Assembly: GCA_964475205.1 (NCBI GenBank)
Contig: CAYYVQ010000021.1
Span: forward strand, 1-38,443
From: CAYSRM01 sp964475205
Lineage (GTDB): Bacteria > Verrucomicrobiota > Kiritimatiellia > UBA8416 > CAYSRM01
Length of the DNA: 38,443 bases
Direction of reading: 5' to 3'
Positions 30,999 to 38,373 of the stretch are shown in pieces. The translations under genes were made by a program, and so were the position numbers. Each line of letters opens with the position of its first letter. Within the stretch, counting starts at the first letter, position 1. The notes under the pieces are model-generated. The model saw nothing but the letters and a program-made list of their open reading frames with translations. It was not told the origin of the DNA and made no database searches.

Positions 30999-32218
30999 AA
31001 CATACAGGAAACAGAGACCTTAACATCACTTGCGCGGCGGCAATGCCGTTTGCAAAGGAAGTATTCAGTTCTCTTGGAAACGTCCGGCTCATAGACGGTC
31101 CGGCAATAACCCCCGATGACATAAGGAACACTGACATTCTTGCGGTGAGGTCAACCACACGCATAGATCGGAACCTTCTGCAAGGCAGCCGCGTAAAATT
31201 TGTGGGAACGGCAACAATCGGAACCGACCACATGGATACCGGTTACCTGGAAAAATCTGGAATAAGATGGTGTTATTCCCCGGGATGCAACGCAAACAGT
31301 GTATCAGAATATCTTGTTTCCGCCCTTCTTTTTCTTGCGGCAAAAAAGGTCTTTGAACCGTCAGGCAAAACCATCGGGATAATCGGGGTGGGCAATGTCG
31401 GCAGCAGGGTCTGCAATAAGGCTCGAGCGCTTGGACTGAACATTCTATGCAATGATCCACCCAGGGCTGAAAAGGAACACGGCCTTGGCCCCGAATTCGT
31501 ATCGCTTGATGTCCTGTTGTCAAAATCAGATATAGTGACCATGCACGTGCCCTTCACCAGGTCAGGCAGCTACCCGACCATCCAGATGGCGGATAAAGCT
31601 TTTTTTTCAAAAATGAAGCAGGGCGCAATATTTGCAAATGCCGCCAGGGGCGGCATCGTGAATAGCGCAGATCTTATCGGCGCCATGGATTCCGGCAGGA
31701 TCAGCCATAGCATCATCGACACATGGGAAAACGAACCGTTCTACGACACCAGTCTTCTTGACATGGTCGATATAGGAACTCCGCACATAGCGGGGCATTC
31801 GCTGGAAGGCAAGGTGGAGGGCACAGTGATGGTGTACCGGGAAGCATGCCGCTTTCTCGGTGTTGAACCGCAATACGATACAAATTCTCTTTTGCCTCCG
31901 CCTGAAACCAGCCGGTTAATTCCTGGCGGGGCCGCCGATTCAGACTGGGAAATGCTGTGGAAGGCGGTCAAGACTGTTTACGATATAACCGTTGACGATC
32001 ATGCGCTTAGAAATGGGCCGGCAGACCAACGAAGGGCCGATCACTTCCGCGCGCTCCGGAAAAACTACAGGACACGGCGGGAGTTTAGGTGGACCGAAGT
32101 CGATGCCTCAGGCGTCCAGCCGGAGATACGAAAAAGGTTGAATAATCTCGGGTTTAACGTGACAAACGGAAACACGGAGCCCGGCGGTGTATTGCCGGGA
32201 TCTAACGAAAAGCGCTGA
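30995..32218 (+). CDS. pdxB: Erythronate-4-phosphate dehydrogenase
   Basis: 407 residues that align with PdxB along the length. Matching segments are ILAVRSTTRIDRNLLQGSRVKFVGTATIGTDHMD, then PGCNANSVSEYLVSALLFLA, the NAD fold IGIIGVGNVGSRV, NAARGGIVN (catalytic Arg), DTWENEP (Glu) and GTPHIAGHSLEGKVEGT (His). The PdxB-specific C-terminus is LLPPPETSRLI...LRKNYRTRREF. It oxidises 4-phosphoerythronate in the DXP-dependent pyridoxal-phosphate pathway. The start overlaps the aldo/keto reductase stop, suggesting linked function. The other pdx genes are not in the window. PLP is used by IlvE here. Confidence 0.92.
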   Translation: MKHTGNRDLNITCAAAMPFAKEVFSSLGNVRLIDGPAITPDDIRNTDILAVRSTTRIDRNLLQGSRVKFVGTATIGTDHMDTGYLEKSGIRWCYSPGCNANSVSEYLVSALLFLAAKKVFEPSGKTIGIIGVGNVGSRVCNKARALGLNILCNDPPRAEKEHGLGPEFVSLDVLLSKSDIVTMHVPFTRSGSYPTIQMADKAFFSKMKQGAIFANAARGGIVNSADLIGAMDSGRISHSIIDTWENEPFYDTSLLDMVDIGTPHIAGHSLEGKVEGTVMVYREACRFLGVEPQYDTNSLLPPPETSRLIPGGAADSDWEMLWKAVKTVYDITVDDHALRNGPADQRRADHFRALRKNYRTRREFRWTEVDASGVQPEIRKRLNNLGFNVTNGNTEPGGVLPGSNEKR

Positions 32219-32231
32219 CTGAAATGCGACA

Positions 32232-32465
32232 ATGCAACCGATGAAACCGATTGGGATTATAATCATGATTGCAGGTATTGCGCTGATGATTTTCGGCGCT
32301 CTTTTCCTGGTGGCTGACAAAATTCCATTTCTCGGCAATCTGCCCGGCGACATTCATATACGCGGGAGGAAATGGTCCGTCTGGTTTCCGGTAACTACAT
32401 GTATTCTTCTGAGCATTATACTTACATTGCTACTCAATCTGTTTGCCCGTTTTCTGCAGAAATAG
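32232..32465 (+). CDS. DUF2905-type small membrane protein
   Basis: 77 residues with two transmembrane helices (about 6-28 and 50-72). They are joined by the conserved loop IPFLGNLPGDIHIRGRKWSVWFPV, which is the DUF2905 signature (LGrLPGDI...fyfPi). The function is unknown. It lies between pdxB (13 bases upstream) and queH (2 bases downstream), so it is co-transcribed. Confidence 0.85.
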   Translation: MQPMKPIGIIIMIAGIALMIFGALFLVADKIPFLGNLPGDIHIRGRKWSVWFPVTTCILLSIILTLLLNLFARFLQK

Positions 32466-32467
32466 GA

Positions 32468-33025
32468 ATGCCTGTGAAAAAGAGAGACACACTTCTTATG
32501 CACGTATGTTGCGGCCCCTGCGCAGGCGGGGCCGTCAGGCGTGTTGCCGAAGACTACGATGTGACCCTTTTTTATTCTAATTCCAATATCTGGCCTGAGG
32601 CAGAGTACTACATTCGCCTGGAATCAGCCCGCATGCTTGCCGTGGAGCTCAAGCTTCCGCTGGTAGAGGATGTATACGACCATACCAGATGGTTGAAATG
32701 GATAAAAGGCAGGGAAAAGGATCCCGAAGGCGGACGGCGGTGCGAGCTGTGTTTCCGGTTTAATATCGGCCGGACGGCCATTTATGCCGAAAATCACCGC
32801 TTCGATCGCATAACAACCACGCTGACAATCAGTCCACACAAGAGCGTTGAAATGGTGTTCCTGGCGGGAAACAGTTTCGAGAAGTTTCTGCCTGTCGATT
32901 TCAGGAAAAAAGACGGTTTCAAGCATAGCATTGAAATCAGCCGCAGATACAACCTGTATCGGCAGCATTACTGCGGCTGCGAATTTTCTATCAGGCAAAG
33001 CCCTGGCAAGATCACTTCTGGATAA
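32468..33025 (+). CDS. queH: Epoxyqueuosine reductase QueH
   Basis: A 185-residue member of the QueH (former DUF208) family, which carries out the last step of queuosine tRNA modification. It is non-homologous to QueG. Conserved Cys are C14-C15-x2-C18 (HVCCGPC), C92-x2-C95 (RRCELCF) and C169-x-C171 (HYCGC). The segments FYSNSNIWPEAEYYIR and TTLTISPHKS are also typical. ATG 32468 is two bases after the DUF2905 stop. An earlier in-frame start lies within that gene and is rejected. Confidence 0.92.
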   Translation: MPVKKRDTLLMHVCCGPCAGGAVRRVAEDYDVTLFYSNSNIWPEAEYYIRLESARMLAVELKLPLVEDVYDHTRWLKWIKGREKDPEGGRRCELCFRFNIGRTAIYAENHRFDRITTTLTISPHKSVEMVFLAGNSFEKFLPVDFRKKDGFKHSIEISRRYNLYRQHYCGCEFSIRQSPGKITSG

Positions 33026-33029
33026 ACAT

Positions 33030-33058
33030 TTGCCGCAGTCCGGCTGCGATTGTATAAT
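33030..33058 (+). promoter_or_regulatory. Predicted promoter of the amidase gene
   Basis: TTGCCG (33030-33035), 17 bases, TATAAT (33053-33058), a consensus -10. It begins five bases after the queH stop and lies about 90 bases before the preferred amidase start. Confidence 0.5.
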
Positions 33059-33151
33059 ATAGTTATCAATCAAGGTTGAGCTGTCGCGATGTTCTGTAGC
33101 GGGATAAAAATTACCCGCTGGCTGCAACCAAAAGCCGGCTCAGGTAAAAGA

Positions 33152-34411
33152 ATGAGGTTTATGGGAGTTAGAACACAAAAATTCCTGAACCCGGTCTGTC
33201 GGCCGGGCGCGGTGGTATGCGCCGTTGTTCTGGTTGCCGGCTGCGTTTGTTTCGCGGCCGAACCCCTTGATGTTTCCGATAAAATCAGCCCCAGAAACAG
33301 TGAACGCCCTGCTAGAAAGTCCACCGATTACATTATTCTCCACACAACAGAAGGCGCAGAGAAAGGCTCGCTGAATAAAGTGTACAAGAGAGGCGAGGCG
33401 CACTATTTTCTCTGCCGCAACGGCCATGTATACAGGATAATTGATCGCAACAAGATTGCTTTTCATGCAGGCAGGAGCATGTGGGGCGGCCAAACCAACC
33501 TGGACAATCATGCAGTGGGAATCGAAGTGTCAGGCTACCACAACAAGGATATTACCACTGCACAGTACCGGGCATTGAAAGAGCTGTTGAATCAGCTTCA
33601 ACGCATTTACAAGATACCGGATCATAAAGTTCTGACACATTCCATGGTTGCATACGGCGCACCCAATCGGTGGCATCGAAGCAATCACAGGGGCAGGAAA
33701 AGATGCGGAATGTTGTTTGCCAGGCGCAAGGTGCGCAGAAAACTTGGGTTGCACAGCGCTCCCGGTTATGATCCGGACGTTAAAGCCCGGCGTTTGGTTG
33801 TTGCAGATCCTTACCTGGAAAAGGTTCTCTATGGCAGCTTTTTTGACCAGGAAGCTGCTGCGGCGAGATTTTCGGCTAATGACGTCAACATCATCTCCGC
33901 AGGAAGATCAGCATGGGATATTGCCAGGGATCAGTACGAAAGTTCAGAAACAGTCTATGTCTTTCCTGACGGAAGCAAATACAACGGCAACATGATTAAG
34001 GATTGGAAAAAGATCCCGCCAGGCACAAGGGTTATAGTATCCGGCGATGAAAATGAAGAAAAACCTGAAGCCCGTAAAATGGTCACAGAATCGGGGGGAC
34101 ACGCAAGGGAATTTGCCGGCGAAGAATACGGGGATGCAAGCACTATCTACCTTTTCCCAACCGGTATGGTAAGGACCGGCGATCAGATCGGCCCCGGAAT
34201 TGTGTCCAATCTGCCTCCCGAGACCATTATCCTGCTTGGATACGTTTATGGAGGATATATAACCGGAAGCAGGAGCGCTTTTGACGTCTGCGGAGAACGC
34301 TGGAATTTTCCAGAGACCTTGTATAGAATTCCAGGAGGAACACTTGTGCCCGGAGACGAGATCGACGAAAGCGGGATTCCCGACGGAACACTGGTATTTT
34401 TCAGGAGGTAA
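33152..34411 (+). CDS. N-acetylmuramoyl-L-alanine amidase with triplicated C-terminal unit
   Basis: About 419 residues from ATG 33152. A signal peptide (basic start, then PGAVVCAVVLVAGCVCFAA) is followed by an Amidase_2 domain: DYIILHTTEG (zinc His), HYFLCRNGHVYRIIDRNKIAFHAGRS, NHAVGIEVSG and VLTHSMVAYGAPNRWHRS. This would cleave the peptidoglycan sugar-peptide bond in the periplasm. The C-terminal 150 residues contain three related units, each with an aromatic-rich turn and a YxFPxG core: ETVYVFPDGS, STIYLFPTGM and ETLYRIPGGT. Each core is followed by a GDxI-type and a PP(G/E)T-type strand. I know no name for this repeat. A wall-binding role is plausible (inference). An alternative start at 33089 lacks a good signal. 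The following lipoprotein gene starts eight bases after the stop. Confidence 0.82.
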   Translation: MRFMGVRTQKFLNPVCRPGAVVCAVVLVAGCVCFAAEPLDVSDKISPRNSERPARKSTDYIILHTTEGAEKGSLNKVYKRGEAHYFLCRNGHVYRIIDRNKIAFHAGRSMWGGQTNLDNHAVGIEVSGYHNKDITTAQYRALKELLNQLQRIYKIPDHKVLTHSMVAYGAPNRWHRSNHRGRKRCGMLFARRKVRRKLGLHSAPGYDPDVKARRLVVADPYLEKVLYGSFFDQEAAAARFSANDVNIISAGRSAWDIARDQYESSETVYVFPDGSKYNGNMIKDWKKIPPGTRVIVSGDENEEKPEARKMVTESGGHAREFAGEEYGDASTIYLFPTGMVRTGDQIGPGIVSNLPPETIILLGYVYGGYITGSRSAFDVCGERWNFPETLYRIPGGTLVPGDEIDESGIPDGTLVFFRR

Positions 34412-34419
34412 GAGATAAA

Positions 34420-34785
34420 ATGAGAATATATGCCAAGGCCGTTATCGCGTTTGCATTTCTGTTTGTTATTGCGTCCGGCTGCGAATATGAGGACGATTAT
34501 TACGATCATGTCCCCCCGCCGGGCAAGGGCAGTTTGATCATCGATAACAACAGCGCGGATGATATTAACTTGTACCTTGACGGCGAACGTATTTCTGAAA
34601 TTGGAGATTACAGGGTAAGAATTCTCGATCTTTCTCCGGGGGTCGGCAGGATCGTGCTTGACGAGGAAGACGGAGATACAACTTTCAGGGATGATATAGA
34701 TATTCTTGAAGGCAGGCTTACTATACTGAGGATCTGGACGACAATAAACGCTGCGGAATACACAGTAGAAATAGATTTTGAATAA
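34420..34785 (+). CDS. Small lipoprotein, unknown function
   Basis: 121 residues. The signal sequence ends VIASGC (Cys21), so the protein is lipidated and probably periplasm-facing. The mature part is acidic and beta-strand-rich (SLIIDNNSADDINLYLDGE, then VRILDLSPGVGRIVLDEED), which suggests a small beta sandwich of about 90 residues. No family is recognised. AGGAGG overlaps the end of the amidase gene upstream, so the two are translated together and may act in the envelope together. Confidence 0.72.
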   Translation: MRIYAKAVIAFAFLFVIASGCEYEDDYYDHVPPPGKGSLIIDNNSADDINLYLDGERISEIGDYRVRILDLSPGVGRIVLDEEDGDTTFRDDIDILEGRLTILRIWTTINAAEYTVEIDFE

Positions 34786-34822
34786 CAGATACGGTAAAAT
34801 CGGCTGTCTGCGGAAGCGGATT

Positions 34823-34846
34823 TGGTCATTGGTCATTAGTCATTGG
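34823..34846. repeat. Heptamer tandem repeat
   Basis: TGGTCAT, TGGTCAT, TAGTCAT, then a partial TGG. A short simple repeat in the gap between the lipoprotein gene and the MITE-like element. The remaining bases of 34786-34879 show nothing else. Confidence 0.8.
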
Positions 34847-34879
34847 CCTGTCCGTCTGCTTGCGAAGCTTGCGGCGGGT

Positions 34880-34933
34880 TAGCCTGATCTATTCATCAAC
34901 TTCGTAATAGATTTTTATGAATAGATCAGATTA
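34880..34933. mobile_element. Short MITE-like element, 54 bp
   Basis: TAGCCTGATCTATTCAT (34880-34896) and ATGAATAGATCAGATTA (34917-34933) are imperfect inverted repeats. The centre, CAACTTCG then TAATAGATTTTT, is the reverse complement of the core of 28484-28546 minus nine bases. Its last three bases, TTA, are the stop codon (TAA on the minus strand) of the adjoining lipoprotein gene. Confidence 0.8.
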
Positions 34934-35251
34934 GGGGATTCTGTTAAAGGTTTTAAACGTCAGATTTTTGTATCCCCTCCGCCTCAGCCTTGCATAGAGT
35001 TCTTCCAGCGCAGATGGCGGAGCCTTCTCATGGACATGGATGTAGATGTGGGCGTTATTGTTTATCATTCTGAGAATTAACTGCCGTTCCAGTTCGTCCA
35101 TGTCTACTTTATCGTCTTCAATCATGAAGGAGCCGTCTTTGTGAATTATGAAGTCTGTTGCGTAGTACTGCTTGTCAAGCAGCTTAACCGAAGTGCATGC
35201 GCACGGAAGCAGCAGCAAACATGTGATTAAAATTTTTACGCGGAAGATCAT
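34931..35251 (-). CDS. Lipoprotein with ExbD/TolR-like domain
   Basis: About 106 residues from ATG 35251. The lipoprotein-type signal is FRVKILITCLLLLPCAC (Cys17 or Cys19). The mature part reads ATDFIIHKDGSFMIEDDKVDMDELERQLILRM, then AHIYIHVHEKAPPSALEELYARLRRRGYKNLTFKTF. It matches the pattern of the periplasmic ExbD/TolR domain: a G-rich strand, the v-d-L-e helix, and a strand followed by helix and 'RxxGY'. There is no ExbD transmembrane helix, so it is a lipidated relative and not a proton-channel subunit. The stop codon comes from the MITE-like element. The family therefore could have had a slightly longer tail here. An in-frame ATG at 35314 is an alternative start. Confidence 0.65.
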   Translation of the reverse strand: MIFRVKILITCLLLLPCACTSVKLLDKQYYATDFIIHKDGSFMIEDDKVDMDELERQLILRMINNNAHIYIHVHEKAPPSALEELYARLRRRGYKNLTFKTFNRIP

Positions 35252-35307
35252 TTCGTTAAGTAAAATAACCCGATAACCCAGGCGATGCACGAATAAACCA
35301 GCAGGCA

Positions 35308-35337
35308 TTGCCAAAAGGCATACAGGCAGGATACTAT
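35308..35337 (+). promoter_or_regulatory. Predicted promoter of the FHA-kinase gene
   Basis: TTGCCA (35308-35313), 18 bases, TACTAT (35332-35337). It lies in the divergent gap of about 150 bases between the ExbD/TolR-like lipoprotein and the kinase. Confidence 0.4.
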
Positions 35338-35399
35338 TGCTATACCCAGGGGGAAATGTAAATCTATGTTCATACTTGCTTAACCGGAGCTTTTAAACT

Positions 35400-36713
35400 G
35401 TGAGACTGATCTTTCTGTCCGGCCCGTTGGCTGGAGAACGCTACAAAATACATGACACCGCATCAATGGGCAGAGACGTGTCAAACGATATCATGATTCC
35501 GGATCAGGCTGTTTCCCTGGTGCATTGCAGGTTTTCCCCCGAGAACAATAGCTGGTTCATAAAAGATCTGGGTTCCACCAACGGAATTACAATAAACGGG
35601 GAACGTATTATCAGGGCGGAATTGTGTGACGGCGACGGGTTGGTAATAGGCAACAGCAAGATCCGTATTGAACAGCCGGAGTATGGGGCCGCTTTGCCTG
35701 GAAAAGAGAAAACAGAGGGAATTCTCAAGCCTGCGGAGGGATATGATTCCGCCGACAAGATCCCGGACGCTGTCCGTGAGCTTTCCCGCGATATCTTTGG
35801 AAAGGTCACCTATTATCTCAAACGCAAAATTGCCGATGGAGGCATGGGCTCTGTTTACGAGGCCGAGCAGTTCGGCGCAGAGGGGTTCATCAAGAATGTG
35901 GCCATAAAAACAATCCTGCCCGAATATGTTAAGAAAAGAAGTTTTGTAACATCTTTCATAGCAGAAGCCAAGCTGGTGGCCAACCTGGTACATCAGAATA
36001 TAGTGCAGATATATCAGCTTGGCCGCCATGACCACGGCTACTATATAGCCATGGAATATATTAATGGAATCAACCTTTCAGCCTTGATCAGGCGGCACAG
36101 ATGCCTTGAGATGCCGATGAACAGAATCCTGGCAACGTTTGTTGCCAGCCGTATCTGCAGGGGGCTGGAGTATGCCCACGCGAAGACCGGCGAAAACGGT
36201 GAGCCCCTTGGACTGGTTCACAGGGATGTGTCGCCAAACAACATTATGGTTACCCGCGAGGGTGAAGTTAAGATAACGGATTTCGGAGTGGCAAAAGCGG
36301 CGGAGTTCATGGAAGAAGACCATGGATCCCTGGTCGGGAACGTGGAATACATGTCACCGGAACAGGCATCGTGCCGGGAAGTGGATGCCAGGAGCGATAT
36401 ATATTCTCTTGGCCTTGTTTACTATGAACTGCTGACAGGAAGGCGGGTTTTCAAAGTCCGCAACGACGATATTGACGAGGCCGTCGAAAGGGCAAAAGAG
36501 GGGAAAATACCCGATCCAGAAAGATATACGCCTGATTTGCCGCAAAGCATAGTTACTATTCTTATGCGTTGCCTTGAAAAAGATCCTGAATCACGATATC
36601 GGTCTGCGGGTGAGCTCGGCGATGCCCTTGAAAGGGAGATGCGTTCAAAGGGTTCGGGCCCGACAATAATAACGCTTGCAGATTACTGTAGAGATATTGG
36701 AGCGCTAACCTGA
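35400..36713 (+). CDS. FHA-domain serine/threonine protein kinase
   Basis: 437 residues. The N-terminal FHA domain (about 1-95) has the phosphothreonine-binding residues Arg25 in MGRDVSND, Ser39 and His42 in VSLVHCRF, and Asn61 in GSTNG. After a linker, the kinase domain (about 138-425) has a glycine loop ADGGMGSVYEAEQ, Lys170 in VAIK, the HRD loop at 274-276 (HRDVSPNN), DFG at 294-296 and the SPEQA activation-segment motif. It has no transmembrane helix, so it is a cytoplasmic, PknB-like kinase with the FHA placed first. Start is GTG, with GGAG 11 bases upstream. The last codons CTA ACC TGA lie inside the TIR of a MITE-like element, so the element supplies the stop. Confidence 0.88.
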   Translation: MRLIFLSGPLAGERYKIHDTASMGRDVSNDIMIPDQAVSLVHCRFSPENNSWFIKDLGSTNGITINGERIIRAELCDGDGLVIGNSKIRIEQPEYGAALPGKEKTEGILKPAEGYDSADKIPDAVRELSRDIFGKVTYYLKRKIADGGMGSVYEAEQFGAEGFIKNVAIKTILPEYVKKRSFVTSFIAEAKLVANLVHQNIVQIYQLGRHDHGYYIAMEYINGINLSALIRRHRCLEMPMNRILATFVASRICRGLEYAHAKTGENGEPLGLVHRDVSPNNIMVTREGEVKITDFGVAKAAEFMEEDHGSLVGNVEYMSPEQASCREVDARSDIYSLGLVYYELLTGRRVFKVRNDDIDEAVERAKEGKIPDPERYTPDLPQSIVTILMRCLEKDPESRYRSAGELGDALEREMRSKGSGPTIITLADYCRDIGALT

Positions 36714-36737
36714 TCTATTCATAAAAATCTATTACGA
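36706..36737. mobile_element. Half MITE-like element
   Basis: TAACCTGATCTATTCAT continues with AAAAATCTATTAC, identical to the left half of 28484-28546, then diverges at about 36736. No right terminus is found before the response-regulator gene, so this is a truncated copy. It overlaps the kinase 3' end. Confidence 0.75.
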
Positions 36738-36756
36738 GCGGGCATATCACTTCATC

Positions 36757-37116
36757 TCATCTTACCAGGCATGAATTTACTGCATCCAACACTTCCTGAA
36801 CTTGAAATGGCTTCTTGATATAAGCCTTACACCCGATATCCATACAATGTTTGACTGTATGCTCCGATGTGTATGCTGAAATTACAATTGCAGGCACGTC
36901 TGGTTTCACTTTTTCAGCCAACATAAGCAGCTGCATTCCATCCACGGGCGACATGCGAATATCCGTCACGATCAGATCGCAGTCCAGATTACGTATTGCT
37001 TCTTCAGCCTTTTCCGAGTCCCTTATTGGAATAACTTCATGTCCCTGGGTCTCGAGAAGCATACCCACGGATTTCAGAACCTGCTCTTCATCATCTATCA
37101 GCAATATCTTAGCCAT
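36757..37116 (-). CDS. Single-domain response regulator
   Basis: About 119 residues comprising only a receiver domain. It has ILLIDDEEQVL (acidic pocket), the phospho-acceptor Asp in LIVTDIRMSP, Ser/Thr in VISAYTS and Lys in AYIKKPFQ. No output domain or partner histidine kinase is nearby. ATG 37116 (MAKILLIDD) fits the family start. ATG 37134 is possible. It converges with the FHA-kinase gene, with 43 bases between stops. It probably signals by protein contact. Confidence 0.88.
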   Translation of the reverse strand: MAKILLIDDEEQVLKSVGMLLETQGHEVIPIRDSEKAEEAIRNLDCDLIVTDIRMSPVDGMQLLMLAEKVKPDVPAIVISAYTSEHTVKHCMDIGCKAYIKKPFQVQEVLDAVNSCLVR

Positions 37117-37190
37117 TCTTGAACAATACACCATACCGTGATTATAGTCAAGCTGGAAGCGTCATTCGGGCGGTCCGGAGTGGCCTTTAG

Positions 37191-37230
37191 CCCGCATTTC
37201 TCACAGCAGGAATTCTGTTAGAAATGCGGG
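37191..37230. repeat. 40-bp inverted repeat CCCGCATTTCT...AGAAATGCGGG
   Basis: CCCGCATTTCT (37191-37201) and AGAAATGCGGG (37220-37230) are perfect inverted 11-mers, and the pairing continues inward through CACAG/CTGT. The right arm is followed by TTGGC, not a T-run, so it is not a typical terminator. Its left terminus resembles the sequence at 27219-27236 beside the large repeat, pointing to a common short-repeat family. Confidence 0.75.
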
Positions 37231-37377
37231 TTGGCATTGAAAATCAATGGTTGTGAATATGTGGGAAAATAAAGGTAAGGCGAGCTTGGTTCAGTTGTGC
37301 TTAGTAAGGCAATAATCTTAAGCAGCATTGCATTCTACCTGGCTGCAGGTTATTATTGAATAAAGGGAAGGAACATT

Positions 37378-38343
37378 ATGTGGGCCCAGAATATAGTTGG
37401 AAAGCATATGCCGCAGATTATGAGAGGTGTGGCTCAATGTCTTGATTGTCCGGTAGGTATACATGTGGAAAAGGGCTTGAGAATATCTGGACAACGGGCT
37501 GTTTCCGAGGTAGTTGACGATCTGATGGCGGTTTTATTTCCGGGATGTCATGGTTATGACGAGATGGAAGGAGAAAAGCTTGAAAAAAAATTGTCGGCCA
37601 GGCTGCAGCAGGCCGCATGTGTTTTGAGGGAGGAAGCGGATCATGCCTTCAGGTATGCCGCCGCGCATAATGGAGCCGGCGGCGATGGAGCCGAGGACAG
37701 GGCAAAAGAAGCGGTAGAGGGGATGATTTCATCACTCAGTCAGATACAGAAAGTCCTGAACCAGGACATTACAGCCGCATATCGCGGAGACCCTGCAGCA
37801 AGGTCAAGCACTGAAGTCGTGCTGAGTTATCCCTGCTTTAAAGCCATTGCGATTCACCGGCTGGCCCATGTTTTGCATGACCACGATGTTCCTTTGCTGC
37901 CCAGGATGATGTCGGAATACGCTCATTCCAGAACGGGGATTGATATACACCCGGGCGCAAAGATAGGCCCTGGTTTTTTCATTGACCATGGCACAGGGGT
38001 TGTTATAGGCGAGACATGTGTGATAGGCAGGAATGTCAAGATTTACCAGGGCGTTACGCTTGGCGCGCTGAGCTTTCCCACTGATGAAAACGGGAAATTG
38101 ATCAAAGGGATCAAGCGTCATCCGAATGTAGAAGATGATGTGACCATATACAGCGGGGCGACCATCCTGGGCGATGTGACGATAGGAAAAGGTACGGTTA
38201 TTGGCGGAAATGTATGGCTCACACATTCGGTTCCGCCTGATTCGAAGGTTTACAACCGCCAGCCGACTCCTCTTATCAGGCAGTCCAACGGAAAATGGAA
38301 AACCGCAGAAGGTGAATGGAACGATTTCGGAGGGGGCATATAG
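37378..38343 (+). CDS. cysE: Serine O-acetyltransferase
   Basis: A 321-residue left-handed beta-helix acetyltransferase that makes O-acetylserine for cysteine synthesis. The N-terminal helical region (about 20-160) includes VLNQDITAAYRGDPAARSSTEVVLSYPCFKAIAIHRLAHVL. The catalytic stretch is GIDIHPGAKIGPGFFIDHGTGVVIGETCVIG (Asp-His). Hexapeptide turns follow, with GVTLGALSFPTDENGKLIKGIKRHPNVEDDVTIYSGATILGDVTIG. The ATG is preceded by AAGGAAC. The upstream 235 bases contain the 40-bp inverted repeat and no clear promoter. It is followed by a large palindrome. Confidence 0.93.
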   Translation: MWAQNIVGKHMPQIMRGVAQCLDCPVGIHVEKGLRISGQRAVSEVVDDLMAVLFPGCHGYDEMEGEKLEKKLSARLQQAACVLREEADHAFRYAAAHNGAGGDGAEDRAKEAVEGMISSLSQIQKVLNQDITAAYRGDPAARSSTEVVLSYPCFKAIAIHRLAHVLHDHDVPLLPRMMSEYAHSRTGIDIHPGAKIGPGFFIDHGTGVVIGETCVIGRNVKIYQGVTLGALSFPTDENGKLIKGIKRHPNVEDDVTIYSGATILGDVTIGKGTVIGGNVWLTHSVPPDSKVYNRQPTPLIRQSNGKWKTAEGEWNDFGGGI

Positions 38344-38373
38344 TCGGCATCAGGTTTTCGGCGAGAAATGTTG

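Noticed and set aside
37191..37230. Intrinsic terminator between the response regulator and cysE
   Set aside because: The stem is strong but no T-run follows on either strand, and related sequence occurs elsewhere, so a repeat is more likely.
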